From Diprion similis (taxonomy: Eukaryota > Arthropoda > Insecta > Hymenoptera > Diprionidae): DNA of 64,000 bases. A program made the translations under genes and the position numbers. Below are positions 24,511 to 35,764 of the stretch, one piece after another (within the stretch, counting starts at the first letter, position 1; each line of letters begins with the position of its first letter). Where the stretch lies: NCBI RefSeq assembly GCF_021155765.1, contig NC_060105.1, positions 15,533,001 through 15,597,000 of the forward strand, given 5' to 3'. The notes beneath the pieces were generated by a model. The model was not told where the DNA came from. It did not search any database and saw only the letters and a program-made list of their open reading frames with translations.

Positions 24511-25556
24511 GATGGAAATTTAAGTGGGAATTGGCGTAAATTTAAACAGCAATTCAAAATTTTCCTTACAGCTTCCAAAAGTGAAGGTGAAACAGGTGAA
24601 GTGAAAGTAGCTTTACTATTAAATATTGTCGGAGAGGATGGCATCGAGTTATACAACACCTTTGCTTTGTCGGACGATGAAAATAAAGATATAGAGCAAG
24701 TCTTAAAAGCGTTCGAAGACTATTGTTCACCACAGAAAAACGTAATTCTCGAGGCATTCAAATTTCTAAATCGACGACAGGAGGAAGGTGAGAAAATCGA
24801 GAGTTTTCTAACGGATATAAAAAAGCTCAGTCAATCTTGCGAATATGGTGACCTCAAGGACCGTGTTCGAGAGCAGATCGTTCTTGGTATAAGATATAAA
24901 ACTTTACAAGAAAGACTACTAGGAATGGAGGACTTGGATCTTAAAAAAACGATATATCATTGTAGAGCTGCAGAAATATCAAAGGCTCAAGCGAAAAATT
25001 TGCAAGAAAATGTGGTCGAGATCCAGAAAGTTCAAAAGAAATATCAAGAAAAGACGGCAAACACACAAAAGTTCAAAGAAAATAAGAAAGGTCAACAGTC
25101 AGTACAGTAATTTAACTGTCGTCGTTGTTCTACGTCGCATAGTCGAAGACAATGTCCGGCTTATGGGAAAAAGTGCAACCGATGTGGAATCCCAAATCAC
25201 TTCGCTGAAAGCTGCCTCGTCAAGAATGTCAAGGAGATATACGAGGACTCAAATGGAGAGGATGACCCAGAGCAGCAATGTTTCGTCGAAGAAGAAGCTT
25301 TTAACATTAATATAGTTACAAAACATAGTGTCGATAAGGTTAGTAATTATTGGACTGAAAAAATAAGAATAGCAAATCAAATAGTTGAATTTAAGCTTGA
25401 CACAGGAGCAGATGTTAGTTTTTTGCCATTATCTGTTTTCGAGAGAGTAAAAAAGCCTGAAACAAAGTTAGATTTTACAAATATAATATTAGAATCATTT
25501 GGGGGAACAAAGATACGCCCTAAAGGTATTGCTAAACTATTTTGCTCTGTTAGATA
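24511..25556 (+). pseudogene. Gypsy 2 gag and protease, 5'-truncated
   Basis: The open frame enters at the junction (about 24511, NWRKFKQQFKIFL) with no start codon, because the N-terminus was lost. The capsid region continues through CSPQKNVILEAFKFLNRRQ. An in-frame TAA at 25108-25110 interrupts it just before the zinc knuckles. After the stop the same frame reads a Cys/His-rich segment with two knuckles (CRRC... and CNRCGIPNHFAESC, about 25116-25215) and then the protease motif KLDTGADVSFLP (about 25393-25428). The frame ends at TAG (25554-25556), where a 1-base shift leads into RT. This gag lineage differs from the CsRn1 element and resembles mag-like Gypsy elements. Confidence 0.85.
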
Positions 25557-25574
25557 GCAAATGAGCAAACGTTT

Positions 25575-28392
25575 GTGATCGTCGATGCAAAAATAAATCC
25601 ACTATTTGGAGTAACAGCATGTGATAAATTTAATCTGATCAAAAGAGTGGGTACAGTTGATGAGCTGAACACCAATGCTCAGTTTCTGGCAAAAAACGCA
25701 GATATTTTTCGAGGAACTGGATCGTTTAAAAAGCAGTGTAAAATTGAAATAAAAGAAAACAGTCAACCTATCGTGAATCCACCGAGAAGGATTCCTTTTA
25801 CGGTTCGAGATAAACTGAAAGACACTCTAGCTACGCTGGAGAAAAGACAAATTATTGCAAAAGTTGAAAATCCAGATGGGTGGGTAAATAGTTTAGTAAT
25901 AGTAGAAAAAAAAGATAAAACTTCAAGAATATGCTTAGATCCGAAACATCTCAATATGGTGATCATAAGGCCAAAAGAGATACTTATTCCGACATTGCAG
26001 GAACTAACTGAAAATCTTAGTAATAAGAAGTATTTTACTGTACTAGACTTGAAAGAAGGTTTCTGGCATGTACAATTAGATGAAGAATCGAGTCGTCTCT
26101 GCACATTCTCAACTCCATTTGGCTGTTATAAATTTAACACACTACCATTTGGATTGAGCATGGCGCCAGAGTATTTTCAAAAAATTAACAACGAAAATTT
26201 TGGTGACATTGAAGGTGTCACTGTATACTTTGATGACATACTCATCGCTGCGGAAACAGTTGGCGAGCATGATAAAATTCTCCAAAAAGTTATTGATCGA
26301 GCTAGGCAGTTGGGCGTCAAGTTTAACAAAAATAAAGTTCAATACAAAGTAAATTCAGTAAAATATCTTGGACATATTTTCTCAGCACGAGGAATGACAG
26401 TTGATTCAGAAAGAATTAAAACTATTTTAGCTGTTGGGAGTCCACGAAACTTGACTAAATTACAGAGTATCTTAGGAATGATAAACTTTTTACGTAACTT
26501 CATACCCAACTTGTCAGAGCAAATAGCTCCACTTAGGAACTATTGAAAAAAAATGTAATATTTCAGTGGTTACCAGTGCATGAGAAATGTTTAAACGAAA
26601 TTAAAAGACAAATCACGAATGCTCCCACACTGGCACACTTTGATGCAGCTAAAGAAATTGTAATACAAACAGATGCATCTCAAAATGGATTAGGCTGTTT
26701 GATGCAAGATGGAAAGCCAGTCTGCTATGCGTCGAGAAGTCTCACTGATGGCGAAAAGAACTTTGCACAAATTGGCAAAGAAATGCTAAGCCTAGTTTTT
26801 GCCACAAGCAAGTTTCATAATTTCATTCATGGTAGACCCATTCAGGTAATTATAAATCACAAACCATTAGTAAGTATCATGAACAAAAAAGTCTCTGATG
26901 TCCCGTCGACAAGATTGCAACGAATGAAAATTGAATTATTTAAGTATCAAATAAACATTGAGTGTACATCAGGCAAAAACATGCATGTCGCAGACCTTCT
27001 CTCCAGATCGTTTATAAATCAAAGAGACGGTGATGACGACGAGTAGCAAATAGAAATTGTGCATTCATTGGAAACAGGACTTAACATATCAAATAGAAAA
27101 AAGGTGGAGTTTCAGAAAGCCACTCGTGAAGATTCGACCCTCTCGAAAGTTAAACATTACCACCTCAATGGTTGGCCAAAGCTAAAAAATCAGGTAGAGG
27201 ATGTAGCAAAATTCTATTTTAATTTGCAAGATAAAATCACTGTAGAGGATGATTTAGTTTTTCTAAATTACAAGTTAGTCGTTCCAACAGTACTTAGAAA
27301 ATGCATACTTAATTTATTACATGAATCTCATTTTGGTATGACAAAAACAAAATCTCGAACCAGTCAAATAGTTTATTGGCCTGGAATGGGTGCCGATATT
27401 GAAACTCTAATTGCCAAATGTACTGTTTGTGAAAAATATAGCAATTCAAAAACTAAAGAAACACTGATATCACACAAAATTCCGAAAATACCATTCAACA
27501 AAGTGGCCGGTGATATTCTAGAATTTCAGGGTGACGAAGTTATTTCAAAGCTCAAAAACATATTTTCTGTGCATGGAATACCGAAAACATTGGTCAGTGA
27601 CAATATGCTATTTCAATCACAGGAATGCTTAAAATTTGCAAAAGCATGGTCCTTTGACATCGTAACAAGCTCACCTAGATACCCTCAAAGTAATGGACAA
27701 GCGGAAAAGGCAGTACAAACAGCTAAAAAAGTATTAGTAAAGTGCTATGCAGATGATAAAGAACTAGAAATTGCTCTATTAGAATTCAGAAATATGCCAA
27801 TATCAGGTTTGAATGTTTCTCCTGCACAGGTGTTGTTTAATAGACGTACAAGAACGAAAATCCCAGTACACGATAAATTGTTGAAGCCAACTCTATCTCA
27901 GGATGTGCATGAACAACTAGCAGAAAAACAAAAAGGGAGCAAAGTGTACATTATGACCTACACTCTAAGGTCTGTGGCAATTTCAAAAAAGGAGATAATG
28001 TTTTAGTTAGAACAGAAAAAAATTGGGAACCTGCCAAAGTAGTATCGAGACATGTAAATCCCAGATCGTACATGATCCTAAATGATCAGGGGAATGTATT
28101 TAGAAGGAATTCAAGTCATTTGAAAAAGACTTACACAGAATTCAAAGGGGAACCAAATTATGAAAGTAACGTCGATGATAATGATCGAACTGCTGAAGAT
28201 GAAGTACCTGAAAGTAACGATAGTGATATTAGAATGGGAGGACCTGAAAATAAGGCTACAGATAGGTCTACTGACTCCAACTGTGATAATACTACCAAAC
28301 CGATTGTAACTAATAGTCCTAAGCCTAACAATAAGATGACTAGAAGTGGAAGAGTATCTAAACCTCCCGCTTATTTTAAAAACTATGTCTAG
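25575..28392 (+). pseudogene. Gypsy 2 RT, RNase H, integrase
   Basis: RT (25575-26546) is largely intact with VNSLVIVEKKD, FTVLDLKEGFWHVQLD and the catalytic VYFDDILIA. A small deletion causes a stop at 26546, and RNase H (26543-27046) follows in another frame: QTDASQNGLGCLM, FAQIGKEML, and INHKPL where TDHKPL is usual, so a catalytic Asp is replaced by Asn. Integrase (27059-28006) has the zinc-binding region ending CTVCEKY. The catalytic core lacks roughly two dozen residues between GDILEFQG and the helix before TLVSDN (about 27531), removing part of the domain in frame; the Glu block SNGQAEKAV remains. The C-terminal tail (28072-28392) is in another frame and ends with an acidic, low-complexity stretch. 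Confidence 0.9.
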
Positions 28393-28456
28393 TGTTAAGC
28401 ATCAGTGAAGAAAAACAAAGATATTTTATATTTGAAGAACTATGTCTAGCGTCGAG

Positions 28457-28458
<2 letters not shown>

Positions 28459-28496
<38 letters not shown>
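28459..28496. repeat. (CA)n microsatellite
   Basis: A run of CA dinucleotides borders the left end of the palindromic MITE at 28500. Confidence 0.95.
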
Positions 28497-28499
<3 letters not shown>

Positions 28500-29234
28500 G
28501 GGGCATTCCAGGTCAATTCGACAAGGGTCTGACCCTCACCCTCTCAAATCTGAGTCTTAATGACCGGAGGTGTTTCGTTAGCCTAAAATAACATCTCCAA
28601 ATTTTTTTCAGATTTTTACCAAGCCCCCTGACGCCCCCCGACCCCTTAAGATGATATTTTTGAAAACGGTCAATCGGACATTTTTGAAAATTATGAAAAA
28701 AATTACATAAATTCTGTAGGCAAAAAGAAAAATATCCCAACCAAAATCGAAGTGGGCAGGCAAAACGGTAATTTTTTATCAATTTTTTTACTGAATAATT
28801 TTTTTTTTCAGTAATTTCGATTTTTTTCGCATTTTTCAGGATTCAATATATTTTCCTATACAATCTATATAATCAATAAAATATACTGAATCCTGAAAAA
28901 TGTGAAAAAAATCGAAATTACTGAAAAAAAAAAAATTATTTAGTAAAAAAATTGATAAAAAATTACTGTTTTGCCTGCCCACTTCAATTTTGGTTGGGAT
29001 ATTTTTCTTTTTGCCTACAGAATTTATGTAATTTTTTTCATAATTTTCAAAAATGTCCGATTGACCGTTTTCGAAACAATCATCTTAAGGGGTCGGGGGG
29101 CGTCAGGGGGCTTGGTAAAAATCTGAAAAAAATTTGGAGATGTTATTTTAGGCTAACGAAATACCTCCGGTCATTAAGACTCAGATTGGAGAGGGTGAGG
29201 GTCAGACCCTGGTCGAAATGACCCGGAATGCCCC
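28500..29234. mobile_element. 735-bp near-perfect palindromic MITE
   Basis: Two arms of about 360 bp are complementary around a short AT-rich centre (about 28862-28885). The ends are GGGGCATTCCAGGTCAATTC and the near-complement ending GAATGCCCC. It sits at the border of CA and TA repeats and is flanked by ATAT on both sides. Both arms translate to the same 89-residue string on opposite strands, which only reflects the palindrome. It interrupts the 3' untranslated part of Gypsy 2. Confidence 0.85.
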
Positions 29235-29246
29235 ATATATATATAA

Positions 29247-29688
29247 TTATATTGTTTTATAAATATATATATTTTTTATTTTATATATATATATTTAAAA
29301 AAAAACAGATATTATCGAATGCTATGTTATTGTTATTTTGGTATAATTATTTGCAATTAGTATATTGTGAAAAGGGGAGATGTTGTATATCTTAAAGATG
29401 TAGATGGTAACACGGCCACCGGACAAAGAACACACGCAGCCGTGGTCGCCACGGTTATATTATATGGTTATATTGTTTTATAAATATATATATTTTTTAT
29501 TATATATATATATATTTAAAAAAAAACAGATATTATCGAATGCTATGTTATTGTTATTTTGGTATAATTATTTGCAATTAGTATATTGTGAAAAGGGGAG
29601 ATGTTGTATATCTTAAAGATGTAGATGGTAACGCGGCCACCGGACAAAGAACACACGCAGCCGTGGTCGCCATATCAGTGAGCACGAG
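29247..29688 (+). repeat. 221-bp tandem duplication across the PPT and LTR start
   Basis: Copy A (29247-29467) and copy B (29468-29688) have the same period of 221 bp. Each contains (TA)n, the polypurine tract AAAAGGGGAGA and the first part of the LTR starting TGTTGTATATC (29381 and 29602). Confidence 0.9.
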
Positions 29689-29775
29689 CCTGAAGGTTAA
29701 CAAACTGGCAAACCTGTGCGTGTTGTGCTAATGTATTATGTACCACAATAAGTGTTTAACAATAAAGATATAACA
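29602..29775 (+). repeat. 3' LTR of Gypsy 2
   Basis: Starts TGTTGTATATC straight after the polypurine tract and ends GATATAACA before the target duplication AGGAG. An AATAAA-like signal (ACAATAAAG) is near the end. About 174 bp. Confidence 0.8.
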
Positions 29776-29780
29776 AGGAG

Positions 29781-32129
29781 GATAGGTGGACTTTAAACCC
29801 TTGAAGTAAGGCTTCCAGAAATTGCAAAAATTTTCTCTTTTAATTCTGAATTTCAATTTCTCTTTCGGTAGGTAGGTGTAGCTTTTTTTAAGTTACAACT
29901 TGTCAAAATCGATATGAATATGGGGGATTGGGAAATCTCACTGCTTCCATAAATTATTACTGATTATCAAAATATTGATTTTATATACAATTGATGTCAT
30001 ATATGTTATATGATTATCTCAGATGGGTATATTATTCTATGATATGGTTATTTAATGTTGTAGTGCCCGAGTTCGTCATAGCTTTCGGAGATTTTGGACT
30101 ATTTTCGGAAACTATGATACAATTCTTGAAGGACGAAAAAGTTGAAGGTACTGGACAACACGACGATGTAGCTTCTCATGTCTGGCCTCTTTAGTTCGGC
30201 AGTGTAAACAACGGGGTTTGCCTGTTTCAGGCCGCCACAGTCAATGGAAAACGTGGCAGCTAATTGTAAAACCGAGTAGCACTTCACACGAGGACAAATG
30301 ATACTCAGACCACAGTTTGGACAGCCAATGCAGCTAACACCGCTATGGCAATATGTGGTGAGCTTAATCGTTTCGCAAGTCTTCAAAGAGCGGATACCTA
30401 CGCAACACTCAATATTGCAGCAGCGTCGTAGCAATACAATATGCAAGATTTGAAATATTGCTTGCGACGTTGCAGATATATTGCAGCAATGTTGAAATGG
30501 GCTGCAACTTTATTGCAGTGAAAGATTTCTGCAATCTTTCCATGTAACGTTTCACTAATATGTCGATGTCGATATACTGAAATCTTTCCTAGATAAAATA
30601 GTGCATAGTTTAACTCGTACGTTATTTTATATTTCTTATTTGATATGAGTCGGTGTACATGTTATACATACTTGATATACCCGCAGAGCACAATATGTTT
30701 CAGAAATATTTCAGAAATGTCTCATCAGAAACATGTTATATTCCATAGCAACATTTCAGTAATATGTCAGCAATACGTCCATGTCTGCATATATAACTAA
30801 CGTTTTATAGCTGACACGTGTCAGAAATATGTCAGAAAAATTCTGATAACATGTCAGAAATGTTTGCGCGATATATTTCAGAAATGTTTCAGAAACGTCC
30901 CATTTGCAATAAATTATATGTTATTGCAACACTTAAAAAATATGTTAAAAACATGTACACGTCTGCATATAACTAACGTTATTTAGCTGACATATGTCAG
31001 AAACATTTCGGTAATATGTCTGAAATGTTTGGGTAATAGAATGATCGGAACAGAATGGAATAAAAGGAATATTTCCGAACCGTTACAGAACTGTTCCATT
31101 TGAAGCATTTTATATTTTATTCCAACATTTCAGAAATATATGAGAAATATGTTTGAAACATTACTGACATATTTTGTAGCATATGGGTAGTTAATGTGCA
31201 AATTGGTTATATTATATTAAAACATTTGATTCAATAAATCACAAAAATTTTATATGACAAATAAGTAAAAAGTTCGATATCTCAAGAAATATTAATCTGA
31301 GTATTCAGGTCTACAGGGCGTTTCGTAGGAAATTAAATTTCTAACAAAACTTTTTTTTACAATTTTTCATAAAAATTGATCATTTTGGAGATAACAGCGA
31401 AAAAACGAAAATTTTTGGTAAAAATCAACTTTAGTGATCCGTACTATCTCACTAGTTTAAATTGCACTTACGCCGTTCTAGACACTTTTGAAGGTTGTTC
31501 AATTCTCGTGAATTGCGACCAAGAACAATGTGATAGCATAAAATGCTGCTAAGTTATGGAATTTTGAAAAAAAAAAATTTAATTTACGTATATTTTGGAT
31601 GTAAAATCTTTTCACGCCCAGGGAAAGTACTTAATATGAATATTAATGGCTATAACTTTCAGGGAATTTTTTGTTAGACATATCCAACAAAATTTTAGGT
31701 GGGGACTGGAAAAAAAATCGTCGAAAATAAATTATTCTAATAGTACATATATATAACTTATGGAAGAACATAATATTTTTACAATATAGGTGCAGTTTCC
31801 TCAAAAACCTCGATGAAATATTAGACAAAAATCGGTTCTTTATTTCTTATGCAATGAAAAAAAGTTATTTATAACATGCTTTTACTTATTTTTGGTTCAT
31901 GATGTTATTCGTGTCGAAAAAAAATTTTTACCCCCTGCGAAAAAAATGTGGACGCAAGGAACCTTTCAAATAACATTTTGCTTAGAGATTGTCCACATCT
32001 TACAGAGCACGTTTGATGGAACGTTACGGTTTTTTACGTGAGGGAAGGGGTCTGAAGTTTTATTATGTAACATTTAAAATACAGCTATTTTTTGCTCTGC
32101 GGTGTGTAGAAGTTTTATGCAAGTCGGTG
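29781..32129. other. Intergenic, AT-rich, with self-similar motif clusters
   Basis: No certain gene. A Cys-rich minus-strand ORF (30099-30446, with CIGCPNCGLSIIC) is open but not assigned. At about 30410-30540 words like TTGCAGCAATGTTG and CAATATTGCAGC recur. At about 30690-31190 words like TGTCAGAAATATGTCAGAAA recur many times. From 31210 to 31970 the sequence is AT-rich with A and T runs, of the kind seen near insect DNA-transposon ends. Confidence 0.5.
30099..30446 (-). other. Cys-rich ORF fragment, not recognised
   Basis: The 115-codon minus-strand ORF has spaced cysteines (SLKTCETIKL, CHSGVSCIGCPNCG, IICPRVKCYS, IDCGG). This could be a decayed zinc-binding part of a transposase, but I cannot match a family, and the right-hand part overlaps a repeated TTGCAATATTGC-type cluster. 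It may be a chance ORF. Confidence 0.25.
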
Positions 32130-32733
32130 CTAGTACCAATACTGCACGGTTCGCAGCCTGTCTGCTCTTACTATTTGCAAAGAACCGGTGGAAGCTGGTT
32201 CTTCGACAGTAAGTGCCTCATTTCAAATGACAGACGCTCTTGATGCTAAGCCAATTGGTGCACAAGCAGGTGGAGGTGAATTTTTCTTGCAAGTCTTTGC
32301 GTTTGCTCGTATATATTTGTGTTTAATTCGGTACTGGTTTATTGGACAATTTCTCGCCTTCTTTTCTTTCTGACATTCGACTCCCGCAGCTTGTCGCAGA
32401 CCCAGGCTTATTGTTGTTAGTGACGATGATAAAAACGTAGATCCTATTCCTTTCAAAATTAGATTTTACTCAAATCCAGCTCAGGATGCTTTGGCTAGGA
32501 AAATTTTTTGCATGGAGGCAGAACTTAATAACTTGATTAAGAAGCGAGACTTTGGTGGTGGAGGTGAAACAATCAAGAAGAAAATAAACAACCTGCACAA
32601 AGGCTTCAATAAGGAAAAGAAAATTCTTGAACAGAAAAACAAATAGTGTTGAGAGGCAGCGCGAATTCCGTGAACACCGCCCAGAAGCGATTTAAAAGGT
32701 CCTAGGAAATCATCCAGAAGCTGGTTAGCTATT
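32130..32733 (+). pseudogene. Transposase-like multi-exon gene, 5' exons
   Basis: One exon ends at about 32275 (donor GTGAAT after CAGGTGGAG). The next starts at about 32390 (acceptor TCCCGCAG) and reads RRPRLIVVSDDDKNVDPIPF, then a coiled-coil-like segment with LNNLIKKRDFGGGGETIKKK. I recognise this as the N-terminal part of a multicopy animal protein family (insects, cnidarians) whose later parts contain a VRLPDHD block and a DSGPDENPG-type block. A frameshift near 32646 and in-frame stops near 32692 and 32727 break it. Gypsy 3 is inserted at 32733. The remaining exons lie at 37474-37845 and 45213-46736. The function is not established; the acidic motifs and multicopy distribution suggest a DDE transposase. 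Confidence 0.65.
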
Positions 32734-32931
32734 TATAATATATTGGGAAGTAATTGAAGGTGGATGTTTTAGGATAATAAACAGACTTTTTATTATGGCG
32801 TGTGCATCACATGGCGATGGGCGGCAGAGAGAGTTTGTTCCCGCTTCCGCTTACAGGGTTAGCCAACTTAACTCTAGGGACATTTATTATCTTCATCTCG
32901 GGAACTTGACTATACGATATACGATACTACA
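32734..32931 (-). repeat. 3' LTR of Gypsy 3
   Basis: 198 bp, same sequence as 37276-37473 by eye; outer flank is the target duplication CTATT. Confidence 0.97.
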
Positions 32932-32975
32932 TCCCTCCTTACCTAGATATGAAATACATGGATATAACATTTTGC

Positions 32976-33560
32976 TTATAGATTTAGTTTTACAACAGGT
33001 TTCACAATTCTTTTTTTTCTTTGGTTAACATCTAGTAATACATCTGGTTTCTTAATTTCTATGTTACATTTAGGTACTTCAGTCTCGTTTTCCGTCTGCT
33101 CTTTATTTATTTGTACTTTTGGTATAGCGTCCTTAAAACTAGCTTGTACTTTGTTCTTACAAGTAGTTACATCGTTACTTAGCTCTAATCTTTTACTTTC
33201 TTGACTAAGAGTTTCATTTTTATTTTCTATAGCCTCAGTGTTATTGTTTTGTAGATCTTTTGTTTCATCTTTACAGAACTCTCCAGCTCTAATTATCTGA
33301 TCAGTGTGTCTTTTAACTGTAACTTCCTGTCTTTCTTTTGGCTGATAGAGATATGTTCTACTGCCTAAAACTGTTTTAATTATTGCTGGTTCCCATGTCG
33401 GTTTCGCAGGGTCTTTATAATTTCTTATATAAACCTTGTCTCCCTCTTCCAAGTCTATTTCTCTCCTACCATGGAAATATTTGACTTGTCTTTCTCTTGT
33501 TGTCTCAATTAATGTTTTACTCAGTAGACTTAGTCTAGTCCTAGTTTCTCGACCTAACAT
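32976..33560 (-). CDS. Gypsy 3 integrase C-terminal domain and tail
   Basis: This is the 3' part of the pol frame, reading MLGRETRTRLSLL, then a GDKVYIRNY block typical of the integrase C-terminal (GPY/F-like) region with WEPAIIKTVLG, then an acidic and Lys-rich tail ending at 32976. It is in the same frame as the post-shift integrase segment running from about 33770, so it is continuous with the pol C-terminus and not a separate gene. The stop is followed after about 45 bp by the polypurine tract and the 3' LTR. Confidence 0.85.
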   Translation of the reverse strand: MLGRETRTRLSLLSKTLIETTRERQVKYFHGRREIDLEEGDKVYIRNYKDPAKPTWEPAIIKTVLGSRTYLYQPKERQEVTVKRHTDQIIRAGEFCKDETKDLQNNNTEAIENKNETLSQESKRLELSNDVTTCKNKVQASFKDAIPKVQINKEQTENETEVPKCNIEIKKPDVLLDVNQRKKRIVKPVVKLNL

Positions 33561-35743
33561 TCGCTTTGCCGGGGTGTCGCCTGTACTAATGTGAGGTGCA
33601 TTTCTGTACGAAGCTAAATATCTAGTTATGAGTGTTGATATTTTCGTTGAGTCATTTTTCTTATCCTTGACTAGTTTGTCTATCCCTCTCTTAAAAGATC
33701 CTACCGCATTCTCAGCTAATCCATTAGTAGATGGATGGTACGGTGCTGAAGTCTTATGATTAATATTGTTTAGTTTGCAAAATTTGCAAATTCTTCAGAC
33801 GTAAATTGACGACCATTATCTGAAATTAGGGTACGCGGCAGTCCGAATCGAGCACAACATTCTCTCAACTTTTCAATTGTATTTTCCGAATCTGTTCGTG
33901 ACATTTCAAAAGTTTCAGGCCAACGGGAATAGGCATCTATTATTAATAGGTATGTTTTTCCTCTGTACGGTCCTAAAAAATCTATGTGTATTCTGTCCCA
34001 AGCACATTCGGGTTCTCTGAACTTAATTAAACTCGTCTTTTCCGGTTGTTTCGCACTTAACCTACAGGGTTCACAATTTTGTATGTACTCTTCTATTTGC
34101 TTGTCTAAACTTGGCCACCACATATATTGTCTGGCTACTGCTTTCATTTTTGTAATACCCATGTGGGTGCCATGAACTTCTTCAAGCATTTGCTGTCTGA
34201 ATTTTTGTGGAATAATAATCCTATACCCCCACAAAAGTAATCCCTTTTCAATACTGATCTCGTTCTTACGTACAAAATATGGTTTGAAAGTTTCGTCTTC
34301 GACTCTATTTGGCCATCCCTCTCTAGCATATAAATATACCTTACTTAATGTTTCATCCACGCGCAATGCCTTTCTTATATCATCTGCTTTAATTGGCATC
34401 TTTTCTTCGCTAACATAATCTATGTATATCTCTACTTCTACTTTCTCTTCTTTGCTCACTCTAGGTAATCTAGACAGTCCGTCCGCTGCACCATTATCTA
34501 CTCCCTTGATATACTTAAAAGAGTATTTGAATCCACTTAAAAACAATGCCCAACGCTGTAGCCTTCCTGCTGCCATTTGAGATATCCCTTTCTTTTCCCC
34601 AAATAATGCTGTAAGAGGCTTGTGGTCGGTACATAGAATAAATTCATTACCCATTAGATATTGATAAAATTTTTTAACTGCCCAATATATTGCTAATGCT
34701 TCCTTCTGAACTACTGCATAATTTTTTTCTGCTCCTTGCAATACTCTTGAAGCATATGCAAATGGTTTTTCTGAACCGTCGGCTAGAATATGTAATAATA
34801 CTGCTCCTATTCCTACTTTAGACGCATCACATACTAACTTAATTGGTAATTCCGGGTTAAAGTGAACTAAATTCCGTTCAGATGATAATTCTACTTTTAC
34901 TGTTTGAAAAGCTTTTTCGCATTCTTTTGACCAGTTGAACGTGTTCTCTTTTTGAATGGCGTATAACGGTGCCAATACCTCAGATAATCTTGGTATAAAC
35001 TTCCCGTAATAATTAACCATTCCTATAAACGCTTTAACCCCTGACGCATCTTGAGGCCTCGCAACCTCTATCATTGCTTTTACTTTTTCTGGATCTTTGC
35101 GAAGACCATTTTTGTCTATCACATGTCCTACATACTTTATTTCTGGTTGAAAGAAAACACATTTCTTTAAATTTAGTTTGAAACCTGCTTTTGATAATCT
35201 CACAAAGACTTCTTCTAAATTTTTTAAATGCTCTGTTTCATTTCTTCCAGTTACTACTATATCATCAAGAAAGTTTATTACACCTTCTGCTCCTTGGAGA
35301 ACTTTTTCTACAATCTTTTGAAAAATAGCACATGCTGGCTTTGTGCCAAATAGTAATCGATTTAATTTATATATACCCTGATGCGTGCTCCAAGCTAAAA
35401 GTTTACCAGTCTCTTCAGTTATTTCTAATTGGTTGTACGCATTTGTAAAATCTAGCTTAGTGAATAATTTTCCACCACTTAGTGCCGCAAAAAGCTCCTC
35501 TATTCTTGGTAGCGGATGCTTAACATCTTCTATCATTTTGTTGACCGTGGTCTTGTAATCCCCACATATGCGAAGTTTTCCATTTTCTTTCATGACGGGC
35601 ACTAACGGCGTTCCCCAACTATTGTCATCTATTAATTCGATAACCCCTTTCTTTTCCAGGTCATCAAGTTGCTCACTTATTTCTTTCTTAAAAGCTAGTG
35701 GCACAGATCTAGGCTTAATAAAAATAGGTTTTGCCTCGTCCAT
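33561..35743 (-). CDS. Gypsy 3 pol: RT, RNase H, integrase core
   Basis: From 35743 the frame reads RT (FIKPRSVPLAFK, LRICGDYKTTVN, FTKLDFTNAYNQL, active site NFLDDIVV), then RNase H (LVCDASKVGIGAVL, VVQKEALAI, LCTDHKPLTAL), then integrase with a zinc-binding region (HGTHMGITKMK... CEPCRLSA) and a catalytic core (HIDFLGPY, LISDNGRQF). At about 33775 a one-base deletion ends the frame. The continuation in the next frame supplies SAPYHPSTNGLAENAV with the catalytic Glu and runs on to 32976. All RT and integrase catalytic residues are present, so only the TAG at 35765 and this shift separate the copy from an uninterrupted coding region. Confidence 0.92.
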
Positions 35744-35764
35744 AAGTTTAAGGTCTATCTTTTC

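Larger units (their letters stand above)
20117..29775 (+). mobile_element. Gypsy LTR retrotransposon 2 (composite, nested)
   Basis: The left end TGTTGTATATCTTAAAAATG (20117) matches the start of the 3' LTR at 29602. The element is flanked by AGGAG on both sides (20112-20116 and 29776-29780), a 5-bp target duplication. A second retrotransposon is inserted after about 45 bp of the 5' LTR (20163 onward). To its right the sequence enters this element's gag directly (about 24511), so the rest of the 5' LTR, the primer site and the leader are gone, as is the inner element's 3' LTR. Gag, protease, RT, RNase H and integrase follow in order to 28392. A polypurine tract AAAAGGGGAGA precedes the 3' LTR. 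Confidence 0.9.

Noticed and set aside
28513..29221. Two 89-codon ORFs with the same product on opposite strands
   Set aside because: Both are shadows of a 735-bp palindrome. There is no splice, start or family support.
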